From JAFHCF01 sp048497495 (lineage in GTDB: Bacteria; Pseudomonadota; Alphaproteobacteria; Rhizobiales; Ancalomicrobiaceae): DNA of 13,889 nt. The stretch is from positions 1-13,889 of the forward strand of contig JAFHCF010000045.1 of NCBI GenBank assembly GCA_048497495.1, in the 5' to 3' direction. A model generated the notes under the pieces. That model did no database searches, was not told the origin of the DNA, and saw only the letters and a program-made list of their open reading frames with translations. Position numbers and translations under genes: made by a program. Below are positions 1-7,343 of the stretch, piece after piece. Position 1 is the first letter of the stretch, and each line of letters begins with the position of its first letter.

Positions 1-348
1 CCGCTTGGCCTCGAACTTCTCCGGCGTCGAGATCGAGCCGGTGAGCTTGCCCCACAACTCGCCCGAGGCCTGGGCCTTGCGGATGATCTTGTGGGTCCAG
101 TCCTTCGGCACGTGGCAGTCGGAGCAGATGGCGCGGACGCCCGACGGGTTCGAGTAGTGGATCGTCTTCTTGTATTCCTCGTAGACGGTCGACCGCATCT
201 CGTGACACGAGATGCAGAACTCGAGGCTGTTGGTCATCTCCATCGCGGTGTTGAAGCCGCCCCAGCCGATGACTCCGATCGCCACGCCGACGACGCCGAC
301 GAGCGCCAACGCCCGGGTGCCGCTTCCCATTTCGAGTCTCGTCCACAC
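1..348 (-). CDS. torC: NapC/NirT-family multihaem c-type cytochrome, TorC-like (partial, 3' end outside window)
   Basis: This is the N-terminal part of a membrane-anchored cytochrome that passes electrons from the quinol pool to a periplasmic terminal reductase. What is visible: one hydrophobic anchor (about residues 14-27), the WGGFN segment just after it, and two CxxCH haem motifs, FCISCH (cysteines 45 and 48) and ICSDCH (cysteines 75 and 78). The spacing and surrounding residues (EYK..IHY.N.SGVRA, then STPEKFEAKR) are typical of NapC/NirT/TorC. The frame stays open to base 1, so I cannot see whether the C-terminal fifth-haem domain of TorC is present. I prefer the GTG at 348, which has AGAGGG about 8 nt upstream and gives a W.RL N-terminus as in relatives; ATG at 330 is the alternative. 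The TorC name over NapC rests on the divergent TorR-like regulator and the tor-box-like repeats upstream. The family is certain, the subfamily less so. Confidence 0.85.
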   Translation of the reverse strand, partial: MWTRLEMGSGTRALALVGVVGVAIGVIGWGGFNTAMEMTNSLEFCISCHEMRSTVYEEYKKTIHYSNPSGVRAICSDCHVPKDWTHKIIRKAQASGELWGKLTGSISTPEKFEAKR

Positions 349-399
349 GGGGGTCGCCCTCTCGTCCGTTGGTTTTCGAAGGCGAGGATGGGTCGGGGC

Positions 400-459
400 T
401 GTGAACCGGGTTACGCTCGCTCGTGAAGCGGATGTAGAGAATTGTAAACCGGTGTGAAC
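400..459. promoter_or_regulatory. Phased tor-box-like repeats between torC and torR (putative TorR operator)
   Basis: On the plus strand TGTGAAC occurs at 400-406 and 453-459. Close variants are CGTGAAG at 422-428, TGTAAAC at 443-449 and a weaker TGTAGAG at 433-439. Repeat starts are 22, 11, 10 and 10 bp apart, close to whole helical turns, so a regulator could bind them on one DNA face. Read towards torC they are GTTCACA-type, which matches the core of the E. coli tor box as I remember it (GTTCATA). They lie 52-111 bp upstream of the torC start and just upstream of torR, so they could control both genes. The repeats are seen directly; TorR binding is inferred. Confidence 0.65.
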
Positions 460-501
460 GCGCCTTGCGGGCGCTCGACAGGCGGCGAACCGGGGCGTTC
501 A

Positions 502-1209
502 ATGGAACCCATGACGAAGATGCACCACATCCTCGTGGTCGAGGACGATCCCGTCGGCCGCCAGACGCTCGCCGCCTATCTGCGCAAGGAGAACCACCGG
601 GTCTCGGAAGCGGAGAACGGCGAGGCCATGCGCCGCGTCTTCGCCGCCGGCGACGTGTCGGTTGTGATGCTCGACATCAATCTGCCGGGCGAGGACGGGC
701 TGACGCTGCTGCGCGAGCTGCGCCGCCAGTCGGAGGTCGGGGTCATCATGGTGACCGGCCGCGACGACGACGTCGACCGCATCGTGGCGTTGGAACTGGG
801 CGCCGACGACTACGTCACCAAGCCCTACAACATGCGCGAACTGCTGCCGCGCACCAAGAATCTGGCGCGGCGGGTGGCGGCGGCGCGGCTGGTGCGAGGG
901 GACGAATCGCGGAAATACTTCGCCGGCTTCGTTCTCGACATTCCGCACTGGAGCCTGCGGACGGAGGCGGGCGAGGAGGTGCGGTTGACCCGCGCCGAGT
1001 TCGAACTGCTCGCCACGCTGGTCTCCCACCGGGGCCGCATCTTCACCCGCGACGCCCTGATCGATCACGTCAGCCGCCGCGACCGCGATCCGCTCGACCG
1101 CACCGTCGACGTGCTGGTCGGCCGATTGCGCCGCAAGATCGAGCACGACCCGGCGAACCCGCGCCTGATCATCACGGTCCACGGCATCGGCTACGTCTTC
1201 GCCGGTTGA
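502..1209 (+). CDS. torR: TorR/DorR-like OmpR-family response regulator
   Basis: This is a 235-residue cytoplasmic two-component response regulator, expected to control the TMAO/DMSO-type respiratory genes to its left. The receiver domain (about residues 8-125) has the acidic pair D15/D16, phospho-acceptor D58 in VVMLDINLP, T85 and K107 in YVTKP. The C-terminal winged helix (about 138-235) has the RLTRAEFELL and RTVDVLVGRLRRKIE segments of the OmpR/PhoB class. Stretches such as MLDINLP.EDGL, VTGR.DD.DRIV.LE.GADDYVTKP and the R.KNL segment resemble E. coli TorR more than generic OmpR members. In-frame ATGs lie at 502, 511 and 520; 502 has GGGGCG about 6 nt upstream, but all are possible. It is divergent from torC and convergent with the kinase gene, whose 3' end it overlaps by 19 bp. 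Confidence 0.88.
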   Translation: MEPMTKMHHILVVEDDPVGRQTLAAYLRKENHRVSEAENGEAMRRVFAAGDVSVVMLDINLPGEDGLTLLRELRRQSEVGVIMVTGRDDDVDRIVALELGADDYVTKPYNMRELLPRTKNLARRVAAARLVRGDESRKYFAGFVLDIPHWSLRTEAGEEVRLTRAEFELLATLVSHRGRIFTRDALIDHVSRRDRDPLDRTVDVLVGRLRRKIEHDPANPRLIITVHGIGYVFAG

Positions 1210-3587
1210 GCCCGTTCGATCCTCGTCCAGGTGGCGTCGAGCGCCGGGGCCGCCTCTTCCAGGGCGGCGCGCAGATCGCCGGCGGCGGCGGTGAGATCCT
1301 CTTCGTCGGCGCGCATCGCGGCCTCGGTCGACGCGGCGCGGGCCGACAGCCGGCCGAGGCCGACGTGCTGGGAGGAACTCTTCAGTCGATGGGCGATCCC
1401 GGCGACCTCGCGCCGGTCGCCGCGCGCGGCGGCGTCGGTGAGGGCGCGCGGGATCGAGGCGACGCTGGCGCGCCAGGGGGCGAGGATCCGCGCCGCGTGG
1501 TCGAAGCCGAGAGCCTCGACATGGGCGGCGAGGACGGTCTCGTCGACGAACTCGCCGCGCGGGCGAGCGGGCGGCGGCGCGGCGCTATGCGGGGCGTTGG
1601 GCGACGACACCTCGACCACCCGCCGCAGCATCGCCTCCAGGCGATCGGCGCGGAAGGGCTTGCCGAGAAAGTCGTTCATGCCGGCGTCGAGGCAGGCCTG
1701 GATGTCGTCGCGCAACACCTGGGCGGAGAGGGCGACGATCGGCACCGCGGCCTTTCTCGGGTCGGGCAGGGCGCGGATCAGCCGCGTGGTCTCGACCCCG
1801 TCGAGGTCGGGCAGGCGCAGGTCCATCAGCACCAGGTCGAAGGTGAAGGTCTCGGCTTGTGTGACGGCCGCCCGCCCGCCGGTGACGATATGGACCCGGT
1901 GCCCGGCGCGCTCCAGGAGACCTCGGGCGACGAGCGCGTTGACCTCGTTGTCCTCGACCACCAGGATGTCGAGGGCCCGCGCCGGTCTGGTGACCGGGTC
2001 TCGGGTGTCGACGGTTTCGGGTCGGGAAAGGCCGGCGCCGCGTCCGAACGGCACGGTGAAGCAGAACCGGCTGCCCTCGCCCTCGCGGCTCTCGACGCCC
2101 ATCCGGCCGCCGAAGCGATCGACCAGTCGGCGGCAGATGGCGAGGCCGAGGCCGGTGCCGCCGTAGCGGCGGGCGACCGATCCGTCGGACTGGGTGAAGG
2201 GCTCGAAGATCGCGGCGCGGCGGTCGGGCGAGATGCCGATGCCGGTGTCGGCGACGATGAAGCGCAACGCCCACTCGTCGCCGGGCCCCGCGATCTCCTC
2301 GACCGACAGGGTGACCGAGCCGGCGTGGGTGAACTTCACCGCGTTGCCGACGAGGTTGAGGAGGATCTGCCGGAGCTTGCCGGGGTCGCCGACCACCGTC
2401 GGCAATTCCGGCAGGACGACGGCGAGGTCGAGGTCGGGCTTGCGCCGGGCCAGCGGGCGCATCAGGCCGAGGACGTCGTCGACCACGGCGGCGACCGAGA
2501 ACTCGACGGTCTCGAGGTCGAGGATGCCGGCCTCGATCTTGGAATAGTCGAGAATGTCGGCGACCACCGACGACAGCATCTCGCCGGATCTGGCGATGGC
2601 GTCGATGCGCTCGTGGGTCTGCGGGTCGAGCGGGCTCTGGCGCAGCAGTTCGGCGACGCCGAGGATGCCGTGGATCGGAGTGCGGATCTCGTGGCTCATG
2701 GTGGCGAGGAAGGTCGACTTGGCGCGGTTGGCGGCCTCGGCGTCCTCCTTGGCCTTCCGGTATTCGGTGACGTCGACCAGGATGACGACGGTTCCGAGAT
2801 ATTTCTCGGAGACGTCGAGCATGGGCTGGGTGCGGATGTCGAACCAGCGTCGGCCGAGCTTGGTGTCGAGCTGGCGTTCGCCGATCAGAGCGCGCTCGGC
2901 GGCGGCGTCGAAACCGAGGACGGCGGAGAGGTCGAGGTGCTCGCCGCCGTAATAGCTCGCGCCGGGCGCCTCGGCGGTGGCGAAGAGGGTGGCGGCGGCA
3001 TGGTTCATGTTCTCGACCGCGCCGTTCGCCGCGACCAGGATCACCGGGTCGTCGAGACTTTCGAAGATCGTCAGATATTTGTTCTTCTCGTTGGTGACGA
3101 GGCGGGTCTGGGCCCTGAGCTGCTCCATCTGTTCGTCGGCGGGCTTGCCGGCCCATTCCTCGCAGAAGCCCACCTCCATGCGGTCGAAGAAGTTGTCGAC
3201 GACCTCCTCCCAGGCGGCGCGCTCGACCTCGTCGCCGGTGGCGGAGGCGACGAGGTCGAGATAGGCGCGGCGATAGCTCTTCATCAGACCGAGGAAGAGC
3301 CCCAGGGTGATGCCGCGGCTGCGGTGGCGGCGCGCCGCCTCGATGCCGTAGTAGGCGATGGGGTCGCGGGCGTAGTCGGCCTCGGCGTTGACCGCGGTGC
3401 AGGCGCGCCCCTCCGCCAGGGCGGCGAGGAGCGGGCCCGAAAGCCCCTGGATCGAGGCGCGCCAGGCCTCTTCGAGGGTCGAGGTGAAGGGGGTGTAGCC
3501 GCGCTTCTTGGCGTAGTGGATGATCCGGCCGGTGAGCCAGCCCTCGCTCCGCGCCACCAGATCGTGCAGCCGGCCCATCGCGTTCAT
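1191..3587 (-). CDS. torS: TorS-like tripartite hybrid sensor histidine kinase, apparently soluble
   Basis: This 798-residue kinase is the likely phosphorelay partner of the adjacent TorR-like regulator. Domains in order are: a helical N-terminal domain (about 1-160); a PAS domain (about 170-275, YLTIFESLDDPVILV to VVILVDVTEYRKAK); HisKA with the MSHEIRTP box, H299; HATPase with N411/N415, DTGIG from D447 and GGTGLGLA; a receiver with D589 in LVLMDLRLPD and K643; and a C-terminal Hpt with H733 in AHRLKSSSQHVG. This HK-REC-Hpt plan and the segments around H299 resemble TorS. The N-terminus has no signal peptide or membrane helix, so sensing should be cytoplasmic. Its N-domain looks like the all-helical RsbR/globin-like domains fused to some kinases, which is a weak inference. 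I chose ATG 3587 because GAGG sits 9 nt upstream and homologous sequence starts there; the open frame continues to 3767 but reads as low-complexity sequence. The 3' end overlaps torR by 19 bp. Confidence 0.85.
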   Translation of the reverse strand: MNAMGRLHDLVARSEGWLTGRIIHYAKKRGYTPFTSTLEEAWRASIQGLSGPLLAALAEGRACTAVNAEADYARDPIAYYGIEAARRHRSRGITLGLFLGLMKSYRRAYLDLVASATGDEVERAAWEEVVDNFFDRMEVGFCEEWAGKPADEQMEQLRAQTRLVTNEKNKYLTIFESLDDPVILVAANGAVENMNHAAATLFATAEAPGASYYGGEHLDLSAVLGFDAAAERALIGERQLDTKLGRRWFDIRTQPMLDVSEKYLGTVVILVDVTEYRKAKEDAEAANRAKSTFLATMSHEIRTPIHGILGVAELLRQSPLDPQTHERIDAIARSGEMLSSVVADILDYSKIEAGILDLETVEFSVAAVVDDVLGLMRPLARRKPDLDLAVVLPELPTVVGDPGKLRQILLNLVGNAVKFTHAGSVTLSVEEIAGPGDEWALRFIVADTGIGISPDRRAAIFEPFTQSDGSVARRYGGTGLGLAICRRLVDRFGGRMGVESREGEGSRFCFTVPFGRGAGLSRPETVDTRDPVTRPARALDILVVEDNEVNALVARGLLERAGHRVHIVTGGRAAVTQAETFTFDLVLMDLRLPDLDGVETTRLIRALPDPRKAAVPIVALSAQVLRDDIQACLDAGMNDFLGKPFRADRLEAMLRRVVEVSSPNAPHSAAPPPARPRGEFVDETVLAAHVEALGFDHAARILAPWRASVASIPRALTDAAARGDRREVAGIAHRLKSSSQHVGLGRLSARAASTEAAMRADEEDLTAAAGDLRAALEEAAPALDATWTRIERAQPAKT

Positions 3588-3831
3588 GTCCGGATACCTC
3601 GTCGTCCGCCGTGGCGGGATTTCGCCGGCGCGGCAATCTACACCACCGGGCGGCGACCACGCTCTTGGTGAGAGTGCGGAGGATCGGCGGGCCCGATCAC
3701 CGCCTTTCGGCGTGGCACTTCGTCCTCGGGCTCGGGAGCGGCGCGCGACCGGTGGATATTCCTTCATGATCGTGGATCATGGAGAGGCGTCGGCGAGCCG
3801 TTGCCGCTCCTCCGCGCCAGGATCCGCGTCG
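3588..3831. other. Divergent intergenic region between torS and cdh
   Basis: This 244-bp gap has no gene I can support. It must hold the promoters of torS (leftward) and cdh (rightward). The torS ribosome site GAGG lies at its left edge. Near the right end is a perfect 17-bp palindrome, listed separately. I see no clear sigma-70 hexamers. An upstream in-frame ATG at 3766 would extend cdh into this region. Confidence 0.5.
3765..3781. promoter_or_regulatory. Perfect palindrome CATGATC-GTG-GATCATG upstream of cdh
   Basis: Seven-base arms are separated by three bases, with no mismatch. The element is centred about 59 bp upstream of the preferred cdh start and spans the alternative start at 3766. 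Its size suits a dimeric repressor site, but no regulator can be assigned and chance is possible. Confidence 0.35.
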
Positions 3832-4644
3832 ATGACGACCGATGCCCGTTCATCCGTTCCGCCGCGACGACGCCGATCGACGATGCTGCGCCTCGTCGTC
3901 GTTCTTCTGGCGACGGGCGTCGTCACCGCAGGCGTTCTCGTCGATCGGCTGCTGATCGACGGGCGCGGCACCCTCGGCCTGTGGCACGTGGTCGACGAGA
4001 TGTGCCACCCGATGATGCGTTGGACCGGGCTTCCCTTGCCCTGTCTCGAGGTGTCGAGGGAAGGCGGTTACGCGGTGCTCCACGCGCCCTTCGACGGAAG
4101 CCAGATCCTGGTCGTCCCGCTGACGCATCACACGGGAATCGAGGATCCGGCGATGCGGCGGGAGGATACCCGGGAGCTGTGGTCGGTGGCCTGGGACAAG
4201 CGCCATCTCGTCGACGGGCTCGCCGGTCGGCGGCTGCGGGACGACGAGATCGGGCTGGCGGTCAATTCGCGATCGAGCCGGACCCAGTGGCACTACCACA
4301 TCCACATCGACTGCCTGGCGCCACAGGTTCGCCGGCTACTCGCCGCGCGGATGGCCGAGATCGGCGTCGACTGGACCAAGGAGGACCCGGCGCCTTGGGC
4401 CGCGACCTACCTGATGCGGCGGATCGACATGGCGAGCCTGAAGCGGGAGACGCTCGAGCGTCTGGTGGCGCGGGAGTTGAAGCCGCCGGAGGCGGCCTTC
4501 GCCGATCTGTCGATCGCGGTGATCGGCACCGGTCTCGGCACCGCGGACAATCCGATCTTCGTCCTCGCCGTCACCTTCGGCGAGAACGACGACGGCGGCG
4601 GCCACACCGAGGAACTCCTCGACCACACCTGTCGGGTGGACTGA
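3832..4644 (+). CDS. cdh: CDP-diacylglycerol pyrophosphatase (CDP-diacylglycerol phosphatidylhydrolase)
   Basis: This 270-residue enzyme hydrolyses CDP-diacylglycerol to CMP and phosphatidic acid, acting at the membrane on a phospholipid intermediate. A positively charged start (PPRRRR) followed by one hydrophobic segment (about 19-39) anchors it, leaving the catalytic domain probably periplasmic. The HIT-like histidine triad is H154-Y-H156-I-H158 in TQWHYHIHIDC, preceded by LAVNSRSSRTQ. LWHVVDEMCHP, PCLEVSREGGYAVL and the terminal DHTC also match the family. E. coli Cdh is about 250 residues, so the length fits. ATG 3832 has AGGA about 9 nt upstream; ATG 3766 (22 residues longer) and ATG 3883 are alternatives. 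It stands alone between divergent torS and the transport operon, with no functional link to either that I can see. Confidence 0.88.
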   Translation: MTTDARSSVPPRRRRSTMLRLVVVLLATGVVTAGVLVDRLLIDGRGTLGLWHVVDEMCHPMMRWTGLPLPCLEVSREGGYAVLHAPFDGSQILVVPLTHHTGIEDPAMRREDTRELWSVAWDKRHLVDGLAGRRLRDDEIGLAVNSRSSRTQWHYHIHIDCLAPQVRRLLAARMAEIGVDWTKEDPAPWAATYLMRRIDMASLKRETLERLVARELKPPEAAFADLSIAVIGTGLGTADNPIFVLAVTFGENDDGGGHTEELLDHTCRVD

Positions 4645-4861
4645 GCGCCCCCCTCGGGCGAGAGGCCGGCGGGCTCACGCGCGGTCCGCATCGGGCGAGA
4701 GACGAGCGCGCCGGCGCGCGATCCTCGAATTCCAGATGACGATCGGGCGGCATGCATTTCGACGAGCGCGGCGCGTTGACAGGTCGAGACGTGGGTGAGA
4801 GCATATCACATAATAACAGATCATATTCCGTAGTTATGGAGTATGCGCAAGGGGGTCGAAA
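4645..4861. promoter_or_regulatory. Intergenic promoter region of the transport/catabolic operon
   Basis: This 217-bp gap separates cdh from the operon. Its left half is GC-rich. It holds an 11-bp direct repeat TCGGGCGAGAG at 4654-4664 and 4691-4701, and a 14-bp GC palindrome GCGCGCCGGCGCGC at 4706-4719. There is no convincing U-tract terminator for cdh. A perfect -35-like TTGACA lies at 4776-4781. From 4801 to 4850 the DNA turns sharply AT-rich for this genome, as expected of a promoter. No -10 hexamer sits at the ideal distance: GAGCAT at 17 bp spacing is poor, and the better CATAAT at 4809-4814 is 27 bp away. The exact promoter is therefore uncertain. The ribosome site AAGGGGG lies about 6 nt before ATG 4862. 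Confidence 0.5.
4822..4845. promoter_or_regulatory. Inverted repeat CATATTCC-N8-GGAGTATG, candidate IclR operator
   Basis: The arms at 4822-4829 and 4838-4845 match at 7 of 8 positions, and the spacer is itself partly symmetric. It sits inside a larger imperfect dyad (4801-4846), where GCATA and CATAA on the left mirror TTATG and TATGC on the right. It is 16 bp upstream of the solute-binding protein start, within the AT-rich promoter patch, a position suited to repression. IclR-family sites are commonly such dyads, and the operon ends with an IclR gene. Autogenous control of the operon is inferred, not shown. Confidence 0.45.
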
Positions 4862-6397
4862 ATGAAGAACTCGGTTCGAATTCTCCTCTCTACCGCCGTC
4901 GCCCTGGGCTTTCTCGGAGGGCCGGCATTCGCCGCTCCCGTGCGTGGTGGCGTCATCGACGTGGCGACGATCGGCGAACCGCCGACGCTCGATCCCGTCT
5001 CCTCGACCGCCGACCTGGTCGGCATCATCTCCCAGCACATGTTCGAGACGCTCTACACCTTCGACAAGAACTGGGCGGTGACGCCGCTGCTCGCGGCCGC
5101 CATGCCGGAGGTCTCGGCCGACGGCAAGGTCTACACGATCAAGTTGCGCCCGGGCGTCACCTTCCACGACGGCTCGGCGATGACCTCGAAGGACGTGGTC
5201 GCCTCGCTCCAGCGCTGGCTCAAGATCGGCTCGCGCGGCAAGCAGGTGGCCCCCAACGTGGTGTCGATCGAGGCGGACGGCGATCTCGCCGTGAAGGTCT
5301 CGCTGAAGGCGCCCTACGCGCCGCTCGCCGCCTTCCTCGCCTTCAACAATTCGGCGGCGATCGTCATTCCCGCCGCCAACAACGAGGACACGCTGACCAA
5401 GTTCGTCGGCACCGGTCCCTACATGCTCAAGGAGCGCAAGCCCGACCAGTACATCCAGCTCATCCGCTATCCCGGCTATGCGAGCCGCGCCGGTGATCCG
5501 GACGGCTACGGCGGCGCCCGCAAGCAGTATCTCGACGAGATCCGCTTCGTGCCGGTTCCCGACGCCAACACCCGCGTCGAGGGCGCGGTCGCCGGCCAGT
5601 TCGCCTATGTCGACAGCCTGCCGATCGAGTCCTATGCCCGCGTCAAGTCGGGCAAGGACGTGCCGATGATGCTGAAGCCCTTCGGCTGGCCGATGTTCGT
5701 GATGAACACCAAGCAGGGGCTGTTCACCGATCTCGGCTTGCGCAAGGCGGTGCAGGCGGCGCTGGCGCCCGAGGACATGATGACCGCGGCCTTCGGGTCG
5801 AAGGAGTTCTTCTCGGTCGAGGGATCGATGTACCCGAAGGAGTACATCTGGTCGTCGCAGGCCGGCACCGACGCCTACAAGCCGCAGGGTGACACGGCGG
5901 CGGCGGCCGCGCTGGTCAAGAAGGCCGGCTACGACGGCTCCAAGCCGATCCGCGTCCTGACCTCGCGCCAGTACGAGTTCCACTACAAGATGGCCCTGGT
6001 CGCCCAGGAATATCTGAAGGCCGCCGGCTTCAAGGTGCAGCTCGACGTGGTCGAATGGGCGACCCTGGTGCAGCGGCGCGCCGATCCGGCCTTGTGGGAC
6101 ATCTACATCACCCACAGCCCGTTCCTGCCCGAGCCGGCGCTGATCGGCTTCATGTCCGACGCCGCCCCCGGCTGGTGGACGAGCCCGGCCAAGACGGCGG
6201 CGATCGGTGCCTTCAACACCGCGACGGATCAGGCCGAGCGGGTGAAGCTGTGGGCCGAGGTGCAGAAGGTGATCTACGCCGAGGCGGCCGCCTACAAGGT
6301 CGGCAACTTCAACGCGCTCGCCGCCAAGGGTCCCAAGCTCGAGGGTGTCGCCTCGGCGCCGTGGCCCTATTTCTGGAACGCCTGGCTGGAGAAGTGA
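4862..6397 (+). CDS. ABC transporter family-5 (DppA/OppA-type) substrate-binding protein
   Basis: This 511-residue periplasmic binding protein delivers the solute to the permeases encoded next to it. A Sec signal peptide is clear: positive MKNSVR, a hydrophobic core, and a cut after PAFA (residue 24). No lipobox is present, so it is soluble. The mature part carries family-5 marks: GEPPTLDPVSST near the N-terminus, HMFETLY, then YTIKLRPGVTFHDGSAMTSKDVVASLQRW, and FVGTGPYMLKE in the middle. The length is normal for the family. Family-5 proteins bind peptides, opines, glutathione or other small compounds, and I cannot read the ligand from sequence. It is the first gene of the operon; the permease start follows 4 nt after its stop. 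Confidence 0.9.
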   Translation: MKNSVRILLSTAVALGFLGGPAFAAPVRGGVIDVATIGEPPTLDPVSSTADLVGIISQHMFETLYTFDKNWAVTPLLAAAMPEVSADGKVYTIKLRPGVTFHDGSAMTSKDVVASLQRWLKIGSRGKQVAPNVVSIEADGDLAVKVSLKAPYAPLAAFLAFNNSAAIVIPAANNEDTLTKFVGTGPYMLKERKPDQYIQLIRYPGYASRAGDPDGYGGARKQYLDEIRFVPVPDANTRVEGAVAGQFAYVDSLPIESYARVKSGKDVPMMLKPFGWPMFVMNTKQGLFTDLGLRKAVQAALAPEDMMTAAFGSKEFFSVEGSMYPKEYIWSSQAGTDAYKPQGDTAAAAALVKKAGYDGSKPIRVLTSRQYEFHYKMALVAQEYLKAAGFKVQLDVVEWATLVQRRADPALWDIYITHSPFLPEPALIGFMSDAAPGWWTSPAKTAAIGAFNTATDQAERVKLWAEVQKVIYAEAAAYKVGNFNALAAKGPKLEGVASAPWPYFWNAWLEK

Positions 6398-6401
6398 TCT
6401 C

Positions 6402-7343
6402 GTGATCCGCGTCCTCGTCCGCCGCTTCCTGGAGATGGCGTTGGTCATGGCGATCGTCGTGACCATCGTCTTCGTCATCGTCCGGGTCGCTCCCGGCGAT
6501 CCGGCGGCGATGATGCTCGGCCCCGACGCCACGGCGGCGGACGTGGCGTCGCTGCGCGCCCGCCTCGGCCTCGATCAGTCGTTGCCGGTGCAATACGGGC
6601 GCTATGTCCTCGGTCTCCTGCACGGCGATCTCGGGCAATCGATCTTCCTGGCTCGACCCGTCACCCAGGCCTTGTGGGAACGGGCCGAGCCGACCTTCTT
6701 CCTGACCCTGTTCTCGATCCTCATCGCCTGCGCCATCGCGCTGCCGGTGGGGATCCTCTCGGCCTATCGCCGGGGCTCGGTGTTCGACCAGGTCACCACC
6801 ACGGTGGCGATGTTCGCCGCCTCGATCCCGAGCTTCTGGCTCGGGCTCGTCCTGATGCAGTTCTTCGCGGTCAAGCTCGGCTGGTTCCAGCCGTCGGGCT
6901 ACGGCGGGCCGGGGGCGAGCCTGGGCGAGCGACTGAACCACCTGGTGCTGCCGGCCTCGGCGCTCGGCATCGTGTCGTCGGCGCTGATCGCCCGCTTCAC
7001 CCGCGCCAGCATGCTCGACGTACTCGGCGACGACTATGTCCGCACCGCCAGGGCCAAGGGCATGAGCGAGGCGCGGGTGGTGCTGGTGCACGCCTTCAAG
7101 AACGCGCTGATCCCGATCCTCACCGTGATCGGCCTGACGGCGGCGCTGCTGATCTCCGGGGCGATCGTCACCGAGACGGTGTTCGGCCTGCCCGGCGTCG
7201 GCTCGCTGGTGGTCTCGGCGGTGCTGCGGCGCGACTATCCGGTGATCCAGGGCACGCTTCTGGTGGTCGCCGGCCTCTATGTGCTGATCAACTTCATCAT
7301 CGACATGCTCTATCTCGTGGTCGACCCACGCGTGAGGTACTGA
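6402..7343 (+). CDS. DppB/OppB-type ABC transporter permease
   Basis: This 313-residue inner-membrane permease is one half of the translocation channel. The N-terminal helix (about 9-29) leads into RVAPGDPAAMMLGPDA, a hallmark of the DppB class, followed by LRARLGLDQSLPVQYGRY. Further helices lie at about 98-121, 133-158, 181-200, 235-260 and 283-307. The cytoplasmic EAA-type coupling loop is DYVRTARAKGMSEARVVLVHA (about 211-231), and VVDPRVRY is a typical C-terminus. The start is GTG 6402, with GGAGAAG about 8 nt upstream inside the preceding gene. An in-frame upstream ATG at 6345 would overlap the binding-protein gene by 53 bp and add an arginine-rich stretch, so I reject it. It overlaps the next gene by 1 bp. 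Confidence 0.9.
   Translation: MIRVLVRRFLEMALVMAIVVTIVFVIVRVAPGDPAAMMLGPDATAADVASLRARLGLDQSLPVQYGRYVLGLLHGDLGQSIFLARPVTQALWERAEPTFFLTLFSILIACAIALPVGILSAYRRGSVFDQVTTTVAMFAASIPSFWLGLVLMQFFAVKLGWFQPSGYGGPGASLGERLNHLVLPASALGIVSSALIARFTRASMLDVLGDDYVRTARAKGMSEARVVLVHAFKNALIPILTVIGLTAALLISGAIVTETVFGLPGVGSLVVSAVLRRDYPVIQGTLLVVAGLYVLINFIIDMLYLVVDPRVRY

Noticed and set aside
91..457. Small plus-strand frames opposite the cytochrome gene
   Set aside because: The minus strand encodes two CxxCH haem motifs and an anchor. The plus-strand frames have no recognisable content and no good ribosome site.
465..3671. A 1068-codon open frame on the plus strand opposite the kinase gene
   Set aside because: It overlaps torR out of frame and lies antisense to a kinase with all catalytic motifs intact. 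Its translation is Gly/Arg/Ala/Asp-rich low-complexity sequence without any domain, as expected from high-GC codon bias.
4843..5496. Alternative frame starting ATGCGCAAGGGGG just before the binding protein
   Set aside because: It runs out of frame with the signal peptide and binding-protein sequence. Its start overlaps the AAGGGGG ribosome site of the real gene.
4571..6532. A 653-codon minus-strand frame across the solute-binding protein gene
   Set aside because: It spans the AT-rich promoter patch and a clear family-5 binding-protein gene, and its translation looks like a GC shadow.
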